Shown here piece after piece: positions 16,111-25,387 of a stretch of 64,000 bases of DNA. A program made the position numbers and the translations under genes. Source of the stretch: UBA2108 sp963925495 (GTDB lineage: Bacteria > Bacteroidota > Bacteroidia > Flavobacteriales_G > Salibacteraceae); NCBI GenBank assembly GCA_963925495.1, contig CAWUST010000010.1:42833-106832 (forward strand), given 5' to 3'. Below the pieces are notes generated by a model. It saw only the letters and a list, made by a program, of their open reading frames with translations. It was not told the DNA's origin and searched no databases. Numbering within the stretch: the stretch's first letter is position 1; each line of letters begins with the position of its first letter.

Positions 16111-16926
16111 CTATCCACTTATCATTATTTCACGACCAATTAAGTCCAAATTGATTTCGTGTCCAGTATTTAAATAGGTAAGAGTTCCTTTCGAGATAGA
16201 GTTAATAAATTTTTCAATAGGAAGTAAGGGGATTATTTTGTCAAACTTTCCTACGTATACCTTGACTTGAATTTGATTTTTATTTATTAGAGTAATTAAT
16301 TCCTTTAAATCCGGAGACAATTTTCTATGAGCCATCCATATTTTGTAAACTTTTGATCTTTGTTCTGTGCTTTTCATTTGGGAGTTGGTAAATCTCTGTT
16401 GACGGTTTGATGCAAACCCTAAATGTGATGATAGCTTCATAAATGAACGAAATACCCATTCGTTTTTTATACTTGCTTTATTTAGTTTTTGACCAATTAA
16501 AGTTTGGCTGGCAAAATGGTACCACAAATTTGCTTTTATGCCATCAGGTGCTATCAAAAATAATTTTTTGGTTTGCATTGGGTATAACCCTGAAAGTGTA
16601 AGTGCAACTTTTCCCCCAAGACTATAGCCAGCTAGGCTAAAGGAAATAAATTCTTCTTTAATTCTAAGTATTTCAAAAATTGATTTTAGTTCGTTTGGTT
16701 CAACGGGTTTGTTTTCTAGTCTAGTGTCTGGAAAAACTGAATTTCCATGATAAAATAAATTTACAGAATGAATAGTGTACTGTTTCCCTAAGGTTGTTTC
16801 AAAAGCTAAAAAACCTTGTGCTTCTTGCCCAAACCCATGAAAACAAATAAGCGTTTCCTTACCATTTCCAAAGGTGATATATTCTAACTTAAGATCTTTA
16901 TCTGTTAACTGTTTATAAATGTTCAA
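16111..16926 (-). CDS. Alpha/beta-fold hydrolase
   Basis: This 271-residue protein has the hydrolase-1 layout. The oxyanion segment ETLICFHGFGQEAQGF (~24-39) precedes the nucleophile elbow GYSLGGKVAL (Ser ~103), then the acid region VKVYVGKFDKIIP with a likely catalytic Asp, and NTGHEINLDLIG supplies the His. No signal peptide or membrane anchor, so probably cytoplasmic. The substrate cannot be predicted. It stands alone, divergent from carB. Confidence 0.82.
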   Translation of the reverse strand: MNIYKQLTDKDLKLEYITFGNGKETLICFHGFGQEAQGFLAFETTLGKQYTIHSVNLFYHGNSVFPDTRLENKPVEPNELKSIFEILRIKEEFISFSLAGYSLGGKVALTLSGLYPMQTKKLFLIAPDGIKANLWYHFASQTLIGQKLNKASIKNEWVFRSFMKLSSHLGFASNRQQRFTNSQMKSTEQRSKVYKIWMAHRKLSPDLKELITLINKNQIQVKVYVGKFDKIIPLLPIEKFINSISKGTLTYLNTGHEINLDLIGREIMISG

Positions 16927-17098
16927 AACGATTCAAAATTAAAGTAGAAATGTCAAGGAACAAACAAGGTTATTGCATTAAATTCGTATCCTAAAATTAC
17001 CGTGTTAAGAAAGGGCTCCATTTTAGTTAATATCTATTCCAATAAGCCACTACTTTTTTTAATTTCCCCCTCAAACTTCTCTTTATTAAATTTTAGAT

Positions 17099-19918
17099 AT
17101 GCCTAAAAATAGTAGCATCAAGCACGTATTAATTATTGGTAGCGGACCCATTATTATTGGACAAGCATGCGAATTTGATTATTCTGGATCACAAGCAGCA
17201 CGTTCGCTTCGTGAAGAAGGAGTTATGGTAACTCTCATAAATTCGAACCCTGCCACTATTATGACCGACCCGGTAACGGCAGACAATATTTACTTAAAGC
17301 CATTAACGGTTGAAAGTATTGAGGAAATCCTAAAAGAGCGTTCAAATATTGATGCTGTATTGCCTACTATGGGTGGTCAAACCGCTCTTAACCTTGCTAT
17401 GGAATGTGATCAGGTTGGCGTTTGGGCAGATCATGGAGTTAAGATTGTTGGAGTAAATATTGATGCCATTAACGTTACGGAAGACCGACAAAAATTTCGG
17501 GAACTAATGGATGAAATTGGTATTCCAATGGCTCCTCAAAAAACGGCTAAGTCTTTTTTAGAAGGCAAAGAAATTGCTCAAGAATTCGGTTTTCCATTAT
17601 GTATTCGAGCTTCATTTACGCTTGGTGGCACAGGAGCAGCTTTGGTTCATGATCCTGCTAAGTTCGATTCTTTATTAGACTCGGGCTTACATAAATCTCC
17701 CATTCATGAGGTAATGATCGATAAAGCTCTTTTGGGTTGGAAAGAATTCGAATTGGAGTTGCTTAGAGATAATAATGATAATGTTATAATTATCTGTTCA
17801 ATTGAAAACTTTGATCCAATGGGAGTCCACACTGGCGACAGTATTACAGTTGCTCCTGCCATGACGTTGTCTGACAAAACGTATCAAAAAATGCGTGATA
17901 TGGCAATAAAAATGATGCGTTCAATTGGTGATTTTGCTGGAGGCTGCAATGTTCAGTTTGCGGTAAGCCCAGATGAAGCTGAAGATATTATTGCCATTGA
18001 GATTAATCCTAGAGTATCCCGTTCTTCTGCTTTAGCTTCAAAGGCCACTGGGTATCCCATTGCAAAAATTGCGGCTAAATTGGCTCTTGGATACACTTTA
18101 GATGAATTAGATAACCAAATTACAAAATCTACTTCGGCGTTTTTTGAACCTACTTTAGATTATGTTATTGTTAAAATTCCGCGGTGGAATTTTGATAAAT
18201 TCAAAGGAGCTGACAGAGAACTTGGTCTTCAGATGAAATCTGTTGGGGAAGTTATGGGCATAGGTAGAAGCTTCCAAGAAGCACTACAAAAAGCTTGTCA
18301 ATCACTTGAAATTGGAAGAAACGGATTAGGTGCAGATGGGAAAGGAACAAGTAACCAGGATGAAATTTTACATTCCTTACAACACCCATCTTGGAATCGA
18401 CTATTTCATATCTATGATGCAATTAAACTAGGCATTCCTTTCAAAACAATTCACGATAAAACCAAAATCGATTACTGGTTCTTGAAACAAATTGAAGGAA
18501 TGATTTCTTACGAATCAGAAATTAAAAATCATACCCTTGAGAGCCTTCCTAAAGATGTTTTGTTCACGGCAAAACAGATGGGATATGCGGATAGACAAAT
18601 TGCCTATCTATTAGGTTGTTTGGAAAGTGAAGTTTATACCAAACGAGACAATCTTGGAATTAATAGAGTGTTTAAGTTGGTGGATACATGTGCAGCTGAG
18701 TTTCCTGCTAAAACCCCTTTTTATTATTCCACTTTTGAAGAAGAAAATGAATCTTTAGTTAGTGATAAACCAAAAATTTTAGTTCTTGGTTCTGGGCCAA
18801 ATAGAATTGGGCAAGGTATTGAGTTTGATTACTGTTGTGTTCATGGTGTATTGGCGGCAAAAGAATGCGGTTATGAAACCATAATGATTAATTGTAACCC
18901 AGAGACTGTTTCTACCGATTTTGACACTGCTGATAAGCTCTACTTCGAGCCTGTGTTTTGGGAGCATATCTATGACATCATTAAACACGAAAAACCTGTT
19001 GGTGTTATTGTTCAACTTGGCGGTCAAACGGCACTTAAACTTGCTGAAAAACTCACAAGATATGGTATAAAAATAATGGGAACTTCATCTGAAGCTCTTG
19101 ATCTTGCTGAAGATAGAGGTTTATTTTCTAGGTTACTTAAAGGAAAAGAAATTCCTTATCCAAAATTTGGCATTGTTGAATCAGCTGAACAAGCATTAGA
19201 ATTGGCTAACGAATTAAATTACCCACTGTTGGTAAGGCCTAGCTATGTTCTGGGAGGCCAAAAAATGAAGATTGTAATAAATGATGCTGATTTAGAGCAA
19301 CATGTTTTAGACATTCTTAAAGTAATGCCAGGCAATCAAATATTATTAGATCATTTTTTAGAAAACGCCATTGAAGCTGAAGCAGATGCAATTTGTGATG
19401 GTGAAAATGTACATATATTAGGAATAATGCAACACATTGAGCCTGCCGGTATTCACTCTGGCGATTCTTATGCGGTACTTCCTCCTTATAATTTGGGTGA
19501 TTTTATTATTGCTCAAATAGAAGATATTACAAATAAATTGGCTGTTGCTCTAAATACAGTTGGGCTGATTAACATTCAATTTGCAATTAAAAATGATACG
19601 GTTTATGTTATTGAGGCAAACCCAAGAGCTTCTCGAACAGTTCCTTTTATCTCTAAAGCTTATCGCGAACCTTATGTAAATTACGCAACAAAGGTGATGT
19701 TGGGAGCTAAAAAAGTGAAAGACTTTGATTTTAAACCTCACAAAGATGGCTACGCCATAAAAATCCCTGTGTTTAGTTTCGATAAATTTCCAAATGTAAA
19801 TAAGGAATTAGGACCTGAAATGAAATCAACGGGGGAGGCAATTCGTTTTATTCCTGATCTTCGCGATAGTTATTTTAGAAAAGTTTATTCTGAAAGAAAC
19901 TTGTACTTAAGTAAATAA
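17099..19918 (+). CDS. carB: Carbamoyl-phosphate synthase large subunit
   Basis: This 939-residue enzyme makes carbamoyl phosphate from ammonia (delivered by CarA), bicarbonate and two ATP, for pyrimidines and arginine. The two homologous halves are visible: VLIIGSGPIIIGQACEFDYS (~10-29) and ILVLGSGPNRIGQGIEFDYC (~559-578), each followed by an ATP-grasp domain (IEINPRVSRSSALASKATGY; VIEANPRASRTVPFISKA). E. coli CarB has ~1073 residues; this protein ends at DSYFRKVYSERNLYLSK, so the C-terminal MGS allosteric domain (UMP/ornithine site) is absent, which I believe is usual in Bacteroidota. carA is not in the window. Confidence 0.97.
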   Translation: MPKNSSIKHVLIIGSGPIIIGQACEFDYSGSQAARSLREEGVMVTLINSNPATIMTDPVTADNIYLKPLTVESIEEILKERSNIDAVLPTMGGQTALNLAMECDQVGVWADHGVKIVGVNIDAINVTEDRQKFRELMDEIGIPMAPQKTAKSFLEGKEIAQEFGFPLCIRASFTLGGTGAALVHDPAKFDSLLDSGLHKSPIHEVMIDKALLGWKEFELELLRDNNDNVIIICSIENFDPMGVHTGDSITVAPAMTLSDKTYQKMRDMAIKMMRSIGDFAGGCNVQFAVSPDEAEDIIAIEINPRVSRSSALASKATGYPIAKIAAKLALGYTLDELDNQITKSTSAFFEPTLDYVIVKIPRWNFDKFKGADRELGLQMKSVGEVMGIGRSFQEALQKACQSLEIGRNGLGADGKGTSNQDEILHSLQHPSWNRLFHIYDAIKLGIPFKTIHDKTKIDYWFLKQIEGMISYESEIKNHTLESLPKDVLFTAKQMGYADRQIAYLLGCLESEVYTKRDNLGINRVFKLVDTCAAEFPAKTPFYYSTFEEENESLVSDKPKILVLGSGPNRIGQGIEFDYCCVHGVLAAKECGYETIMINCNPETVSTDFDTADKLYFEPVFWEHIYDIIKHEKPVGVIVQLGGQTALKLAEKLTRYGIKIMGTSSEALDLAEDRGLFSRLLKGKEIPYPKFGIVESAEQALELANELNYPLLVRPSYVLGGQKMKIVINDADLEQHVLDILKVMPGNQILLDHFLENAIEAEADAICDGENVHILGIMQHIEPAGIHSGDSYAVLPPYNLGDFIIAQIEDITNKLAVALNTVGLINIQFAIKNDTVYVIEANPRASRTVPFISKAYREPYVNYATKVMLGAKKVKDFDFKPHKDGYAIKIPVFSFDKFPNVNKELGPEMKSTGEAIRFIPDLRDSYFRKVYSERNLYLSK

Positions 19919-19922
19919 AACC

Positions 19923-20207
19923 GTGGGATTAATTCGACTCCTAATTATTCTTGGACTTATCTATTTTTCGATTAAGTTTCTTACCAGGCTATTATTGCCT
20001 TGGTTACTTAAAACATTTGTAAAAAAAGTAGAAAAGAAAATGAAAGATCACATGAAAGATCAAATGAATCAGCAAGATGCTGGTTCAGGATTTGAGAAAA
20101 AAGAGGAGGATGTTTATATTAAAAAACCTCAAGAGAAACAACAAAAATCAACTAAGGATTTTGAAGGTGGTGAATACATTGACTTTGAAGAGATAGATAA
20201 AAAGTAG
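19923..20207 (+). CDS. DUF4834-family small membrane protein
   Basis: This 94-residue protein starts at GTG 19923, 4 bp after carB. One hydrophobic N-terminal helix (GLIRLLIILGLIYFSIKFL, ~2-20) leads into LLPWLLKTFVKKVEKKMKDH and a charged, disordered tail ending GGEYIDFEEIDKK. This matches DUF4834, a Bacteroidota family of unknown function often found beside biosynthetic genes. Likely cotranscribed with carB and the following GT2. Confidence 0.75.
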   Translation: MGLIRLLIILGLIYFSIKFLTRLLLPWLLKTFVKKVEKKMKDHMKDQMNQQDAGSGFEKKEEDVYIKKPQEKQQKSTKDFEGGEYIDFEEIDKK

Positions 20208-20212
20208 AGTGT

Positions 20213-20971
20213 ATGGGAAATTATAAATTGTCCATAATTACGGTTATCTGCAATGCCGAAAAGCTTCTTCCAATTACATTGAAGAGCGTGCGAGAAGTAA
20301 AGTGTCAAGAGGTAGAATATGTTTTAATCGACGGCGCTTCAAAGGACAATTCATTAAACATTTTAGAAGAGAATAAAGACATAATTGATCAGCTAGTTTC
20401 TGAACCGGATGCAGGAATTTATGATGCAATGAATAAAGGGCTCGAAAAAGCATCTGGTGATTATGTTGTTTTTATAAATGCTGGCGACGAAATTGTAAAA
20501 AAAGCTGTTGATAATATTCTTCATAATAATTTAGATTCTGATATTATCTATGGTGATGCTTTATTTGTAAAAGAGGATAGAAGCCTGTTAGGACTTCGGT
20601 CGATTTTCACGTCAAGAACATTACCCAAAACCTTAACTTCAGATAGTTTTAAAATGGGCCAAAGGGTTTGTCATCAGTCTTTTATTGTAAAAAGAAAGCT
20701 TGCGTCAAAATTTGACTTAACCTATAAAATAAGTGCCGATTACGATTGGATGTTAGATTGTATTGAAAAATCGAAATCGAGTATAAATTTAATTGAGCCG
20801 GTCTCAATATTTCTACATGGAGGTATCTCTAAACAGTTGCTCAAAAAAGCGTTAACTGAGCGGTTTTGGATAATGGTAAAACATTTTGGCTGGTTTGAAA
20901 CTTTATGGAGTCATTTCAAAATTGTACTTCGAGGATTGAAATTTTATGGAAAAAACAAAAGAATGGATTAG
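20213..20971 (+). CDS. Family 2 glycosyltransferase
   Basis: This 252-residue soluble GT-A glycosyltransferase has the N-terminal LSIITVICNAEKLLPITLKS, LIDGASKDNSLNIL (nucleotide-sugar Asp), SEPDAGIYDAMNKGLEKASG (~62-81, highly characteristic of a colanic-acid/WcaA-like GT2 subgroup) and FINAGDEI (DxD-like). It probably adds a sugar to a surface polysaccharide repeat. It starts 5 bp after the DUF4834 gene and its 3' end overlaps the convergent DUF5672 gene by 4 bp. Confidence 0.85.
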   Translation: MGNYKLSIITVICNAEKLLPITLKSVREVKCQEVEYVLIDGASKDNSLNILEENKDIIDQLVSEPDAGIYDAMNKGLEKASGDYVVFINAGDEIVKKAVDNILHNNLDSDIIYGDALFVKEDRSLLGLRSIFTSRTLPKTLTSDSFKMGQRVCHQSFIVKRKLASKFDLTYKISADYDWMLDCIEKSKSSINLIEPVSIFLHGGISKQLLKKALTERFWIMVKHFGWFETLWSHFKIVLRGLKFYGKNKRMD

Positions 20972-21729
20972 AGGTTTAGGCTTTTTTTGATTTTCTCAAT
21001 TTTTGTTTCCCAAACTGATGAATCGAATTTTTCCCATGCGTGCAAACCAAATGGCAGATTTCCATTGTTGTTTTTTAAGGCTAATTTAGGCGAAGTTTCC
21101 ATTGAAAAATCCAGTGCTTCTTTACCACTTGGCAAGCTAAAGGCTCCCTTTTTATTTTCCGCAAAAACTCCCCAAAAATAATCTTCGTTCGATTTCCACT
21201 TTATTCTTTCTGTTCCAGCTAATTCAAAGGCTTCAAGAAAGCTGCTAACCTTCCGAAGTGAAAAACCGCCATTGCCTACAGCATTGTAAATTCTAGAACC
21301 AAAAAGAGCTTGTAACCCATTTATAATACCATCTTTTAAAATGATATTGTGCCATATAAGCCAAAAAGAATTAAGCCAAGGGGCACCAACAAAATCGTAA
21401 TTTTTATTTGTCCATTCTAGTAAATCGTCTTTAAAAACAACTACATCTGTCTGGTATATTAGCATGTATTTGTAATCCTTAAAAAGGGAATAAAACGTTT
21501 TTGAAAGACATAAATCGTTGTATGCTTTGATACTCCCAAAATACTTTGGATCAACGGCCTTTGAATCAAATTCAAATTTATCTTCAAGTTGCTTTATATC
21601 CAGACCTTTTGGATGTAAAATACAAATAGGGTGTTTAGATAGGATTTTAAATCCCTGGTGCAAGGACAGCCATTCGCTTTTCGTGAATTTGCTTTGATAG
21701 ATAGGGATAATTACAACTACCTCTTTCAC
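20968..21729 (-). CDS. DUF5672-family protein, glycosyltransferase-like
   Basis: This 253-residue protein begins VVVIIPIYQSKFTKSEWLSL, then CILHPKGLDI, YMLIYQTDVVVFKDDLLEW (a DxxVF motif like the DxD of GT-A enzymes), DFVGAPWL and GNGGFSLRKVSSFLEA (~153-168). These are hallmarks of DUF5672, a family found among polysaccharide genes and thought to be glycosyltransferase-like. No signal or membrane span. It is the last of three minus-strand genes (YfhO, methyltransferase, DUF5672), 1 bp after the methyltransferase stop. Confidence 0.82.
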   Translation of the reverse strand: MKEVVVIIPIYQSKFTKSEWLSLHQGFKILSKHPICILHPKGLDIKQLEDKFEFDSKAVDPKYFGSIKAYNDLCLSKTFYSLFKDYKYMLIYQTDVVVFKDDLLEWTNKNYDFVGAPWLNSFWLIWHNIILKDGIINGLQALFGSRIYNAVGNGGFSLRKVSSFLEAFELAGTERIKWKSNEDYFWGVFAENKKGAFSLPSGKEALDFSMETSPKLALKNNNGNLPFGLHAWEKFDSSVWETKIEKIKKSLNL

Positions 21730-21730
21730 T

Positions 21731-22786
21731 TTATTTTGGTTTTATCCCTTTAATATAAAGTTCGCCACCAGACTTATTATCCATTCCAAGTTTAAACCAA
21801 CCCATTAGTTGCATTAATTTCCCTTTTATTATTAATGGCTTAGAAGGCTTTTCAGTTCCGAAAGCAAATCTATTGTTCCGTTTAAGCATTTTACTTACCG
21901 CATAAACCCATCCATCATTTCTAATAGTTGTAGCCGCCGTTTCTAGTTTAAATCCAGCATCGGTAACAGCTTTCCCTAGGTTGTCTAAATTGAAAATATG
22001 AATGTGAGCAGGAGGGTGTAATGAAAGCCAATCGCCTTGAAACAAATCGGTATACATCCAACTATCACTGTTGGGAGTTGCCATTACAACTTTACCACCT
22101 GGTTTTAATATTCTAAAAATTTCTTTTAATGTTTTTGCCGGATCTGGTACATGTTCAACGACATGACTCATTGTAACTGCATCGTAATAGTTGCTAGGGT
22201 AGTTTAGCTCAAAAAAATCTCCTGCTTTTGCATTTAGCCCTTGAGAATTACAATATTCTACAGCCACTGGGTCAAAATCCATTCCTTCAACACCCCAACC
22301 CATTTTCATAAGTCGTTTTATCAAATGACCATTTCCGCAACCAATATCCAGCATTTTACCGCCTTCTTTAGCATCTAACCCCAATATTCTAAAATCTAAT
22401 TCTGATTTTTCAGTTGGAAATAAATTAACGATAAAGCCAGGTAATGGTGAACTTGGCTTTTCTAAATTTTTGTATCCATAAGCTAATTCATAATACTTGT
22501 TTTCAATTTTTCGAATAAAATCAAAAGTGTATTTACCTTCACTGCCATGGGTATAATATTCAACGTATATTTTCCATAACTCGTCATCGTTTGGCATCGG
22601 GTTTAGCCACAATAGGCCACACGATGAGTTATCACATTTGCTCATGCTCCATTTTCCAGGAGCTTTAAACATTCGGTCAAACATTTCTGTATGTACCGAT
22701 GTTCCTTCGCAACCACAAAGTGGACATGCTGGCAAGGCATGTGTTCCAATACTTTCCTTGTTTTCTTCCTTTATCTGTTCACCCAT
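21731..22786 (-). CDS. Class I SAM methyltransferase with N-terminal zinc ribbon
   Basis: This 351-residue protein starts with a four-Cys knuckle (ACPLCG ... KCDNSSCGLLWLNP, residues ~19-62), then a Rossmann methyltransferase domain with MLDIGCGNGHLIKRLMKMGW (~146-165), AVTMSHVVEHVPDPAKTLKE and LKPGGKVVMATPNSDSW. This 'zinc ribbon plus methyltransferase' form is common in surface-glycan and O-antigen clusters; the acceptor is unknown. Its start overlaps the YfhO stop by one base, so the two are translationally coupled. Confidence 0.85.
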   Translation of the reverse strand: MGEQIKEENKESIGTHALPACPLCGCEGTSVHTEMFDRMFKAPGKWSMSKCDNSSCGLLWLNPMPNDDELWKIYVEYYTHGSEGKYTFDFIRKIENKYYELAYGYKNLEKPSSPLPGFIVNLFPTEKSELDFRILGLDAKEGGKMLDIGCGNGHLIKRLMKMGWGVEGMDFDPVAVEYCNSQGLNAKAGDFFELNYPSNYYDAVTMSHVVEHVPDPAKTLKEIFRILKPGGKVVMATPNSDSWMYTDLFQGDWLSLHPPAHIHIFNLDNLGKAVTDAGFKLETAATTIRNDGWVYAVSKMLKRNNRFAFGTEKPSKPLIIKGKLMQLMGWFKLGMDNKSGGELYIKGIKPK

Positions 22787-25272
22787 TATGCTACTTCTTT
22801 AGGTTTACGAAACGATTTCCTTAAATATACTAAGAGAAGAATTACAATAATTCCTGACCCTGCGAGAGATATTTTTTCTCCTATGTAATATATTTTAGGC
22901 CTAAATTTAAACTCAATTTTATGTTCTCCTTTTGGAATTACCATTCCTCTCAAAACATAGTTGACTCTAAAATGATCTTGCTCAACTCCATCAACATAAG
23001 CCATCCAATCCGTATTTCCATGGTAATATATTTCTGAAAAAACCACCATTTGATCCACTTTAGAATTGAAGTGATAACTCAAAACTTCTGGCTCATATGA
23101 GGTTAAAACAATACTAGCTTCGGCGTCTTGCGCATTTGTCCATGAGCCATAGTAATCTTTAAATCTTTTATCTATAATAACATCTCTAGTTGGATTGAAG
23201 CCTGTTAAGGCCATAATTTCTTCATCTGCATTATTGACTTCTACTACATTATTTACAAACCAAGCATTGCCCATTGCTTTTTCATTTAAAGCAATGCTAT
23301 TTTCATCCTTACCAAATATAACGTACTTCATATTCAGCATGTTCAATACTGGTGTTTTATCAAATCCTTCATTTAATTTCCCCATTTCAGGGCTAATTTG
23401 ACGTTCAATTAAATCTTGGTAACGTTTCAATTTGGCCGCGTGATATCCACCAATGGTATTATAGTAATAGGAGGGTGCTGCGTCGTTAAAAATATTGACA
23501 GAAGTATTTAAAACTCTATAATTTGGATCTGTATCTGTTAACATTCTGCTTTCTGCAGGTGTTAGTTTAAAGTTTTTGGATACGTGTTTAAGTATCTGAA
23601 AATCACTTTCATTTAGATAGCGTTTATCCACCATCCATAAGTCCATTAATATTAGAAAGGCCATGATAATACCCAAATGAGTTTCTTTTAATTTACCTTT
23701 TAAATAAAAGAAAATTAAACTTAATGCCAAAAGAATAAGTGCCAAAGACCGAATAGAATCTTTTCTCATAATGTCCACTCTGTCCTCTTTTATGCTCTCA
23801 ATAATTGCGGTGCCAAAATCTTTGCTTTTTGTCATTGAAGTCATGCGTTCCTCAAACTTGTCGTCAGAAGAAACTCCATTACTTACTGCTTGCGACTCAA
23901 AATCGAAAAGAGTCCCGCCCAGTGCAACCAGAACTAGGCAAAATGCCGCAAATCCGCCACCAATTTTCATGACTTTTTTAATGTCGTTTTTTCCAGAATC
24001 TAAAATTGCTTTGAGCCCTAACATGGCAAGCCAAACAGTGGTAATGTTTGCAACAGCAAGAATCATAGAAGGTGATCGGAACTTATTGAACAGCGGCAAA
24101 TAATCGAAGAAAATACTGTAGAACCATTCCATGTTTTTTCCCCAAGAAATAAAGATACAGAATAGGGTAGCAGACAGGAGCCACCATTTTGATTTGTCAT
24201 CTGAGAGGAATAAACCAAATAATGCAAGTAATAAAATAATAGCACCAAAATAAACTGGCCCACTTGTAAATGGTTGACTTCCCCAATAAAGTGGTAGACT
24301 TTTCACGAAATCTTGGGCAGCTTTTTTACCAATTCCTTTATCGGTTAGCACTTCGTAAGTCGCAGACGATTTATCCAAACTCCCACCAGATGCGCCTCCC
24401 ATAAAATTTGGTACAAGCAGTGTCATGGTTTCTAGTTTTCCATAACTCCAACTCAAAGCATAGTCTTTATCAAGCCCATTTCCATCCACTTTTTTAGAGC
24501 TAAGTTCTTGTTCTCCTCTAATAGTGGCTTCTACGTAATCTTTGGTTGTAATTAAGGGCGTGGTGTTAGGTAAAACGCCTACAATTGCAGCAATAGCCAT
24601 AATACCAGCTGACTTAGCAAAAGTTGGAATGTTTCCTGCTTTAAAAGCCATTATCAACTCATAAATCATCCAAATTACAATCACAAAAAACAAATAATAT
24701 GTGATTTGAATGTGGTTTGACATGATTTGAAAACCCACAAAAATGCTAGTAATTAAAAATCCTTTGAAATATTTTTCTTTCAATATGAGAAATATCCCAG
24801 CCAAAATTGGAGCAGAAAACCCCAAAGCCATAACCTTTGCAAGGTGACCAGCCTCAATAATGATAAAGTTGTAACTTGAAAATGCATAACCAATTGCGCC
24901 CAAAGCGGCCCAAGTTGGTTTAAACCCCAGAACGACTAAAAACATATAAAACCCAAACAGATATATAAGAGTTACATCAATTGGTGAAGGGAATAAACTC
25001 CTAAAAGCCAACCAAGCATGTTTTATAATATTTGTTTTAGTACCTAACCAAATTTGGATGACTGGCATTCCGCTAAACATTCTGCCCGTCCAAAGAGCAT
25101 AATCTCCAGTTTTATCATGGTAGTCAACTACTTCTTTGGCCATAGCATGTGACTGAACCACATCGTGTTGAGCTAGTTTTTTACCTGAAAGTGCCGGAGA
25201 GAAATAGGCGAAAGTCAGCCCAATAAAAATTGAGGCGACTATGAGATGAGGTTTAAGTGAGGGAAAATCCAT
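22786..25272 (-). CDS. YfhO-family integral membrane protein
   Basis: This 828-residue protein has about a dozen hydrophobic segments over the N-terminal two thirds, a periplasmic domain (~590-790) and a last span near the C-terminus. Features such as LAQHDVVQSHAMAKEVVDYH, WTGRMFSGMP and the late YHGNTDWMAYVDGVEQDHFR with VIPKGEHKIEFKF are typical of YfhO. Bacillus YfhO takes part in glycosylating lipoteichoic acid; the family resembles GT-C enzymes using lipid-linked sugars. In this setting it probably modifies a surface glycan. It is first in its operon. Confidence 0.88.
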   Translation of the reverse strand: MDFPSLKPHLIVASIFIGLTFAYFSPALSGKKLAQHDVVQSHAMAKEVVDYHDKTGDYALWTGRMFSGMPVIQIWLGTKTNIIKHAWLAFRSLFPSPIDVTLIYLFGFYMFLVVLGFKPTWAALGAIGYAFSSYNFIIIEAGHLAKVMALGFSAPILAGIFLILKEKYFKGFLITSIFVGFQIMSNHIQITYYLFFVIVIWMIYELIMAFKAGNIPTFAKSAGIMAIAAIVGVLPNTTPLITTKDYVEATIRGEQELSSKKVDGNGLDKDYALSWSYGKLETMTLLVPNFMGGASGGSLDKSSATYEVLTDKGIGKKAAQDFVKSLPLYWGSQPFTSGPVYFGAIILLLALFGLFLSDDKSKWWLLSATLFCIFISWGKNMEWFYSIFFDYLPLFNKFRSPSMILAVANITTVWLAMLGLKAILDSGKNDIKKVMKIGGGFAAFCLVLVALGGTLFDFESQAVSNGVSSDDKFEERMTSMTKSKDFGTAIIESIKEDRVDIMRKDSIRSLALILLALSLIFFYLKGKLKETHLGIIMAFLILMDLWMVDKRYLNESDFQILKHVSKNFKLTPAESRMLTDTDPNYRVLNTSVNIFNDAAPSYYYNTIGGYHAAKLKRYQDLIERQISPEMGKLNEGFDKTPVLNMLNMKYVIFGKDENSIALNEKAMGNAWFVNNVVEVNNADEEIMALTGFNPTRDVIIDKRFKDYYGSWTNAQDAEASIVLTSYEPEVLSYHFNSKVDQMVVFSEIYYHGNTDWMAYVDGVEQDHFRVNYVLRGMVIPKGEHKIEFKFRPKIYYIGEKISLAGSGIIVILLLVYLRKSFRKPKEVA

Positions 25273-25387
25273 GTTTAATTTTTAGGATGCCAAATCTAGC
25301 ATAATGAATTAGAGTAATAAATATTCCTTAAAGTAAAAATGGTTCAAAGTATATTAGTTTTATTTGCAAGTTAAAACACAATAAAAT

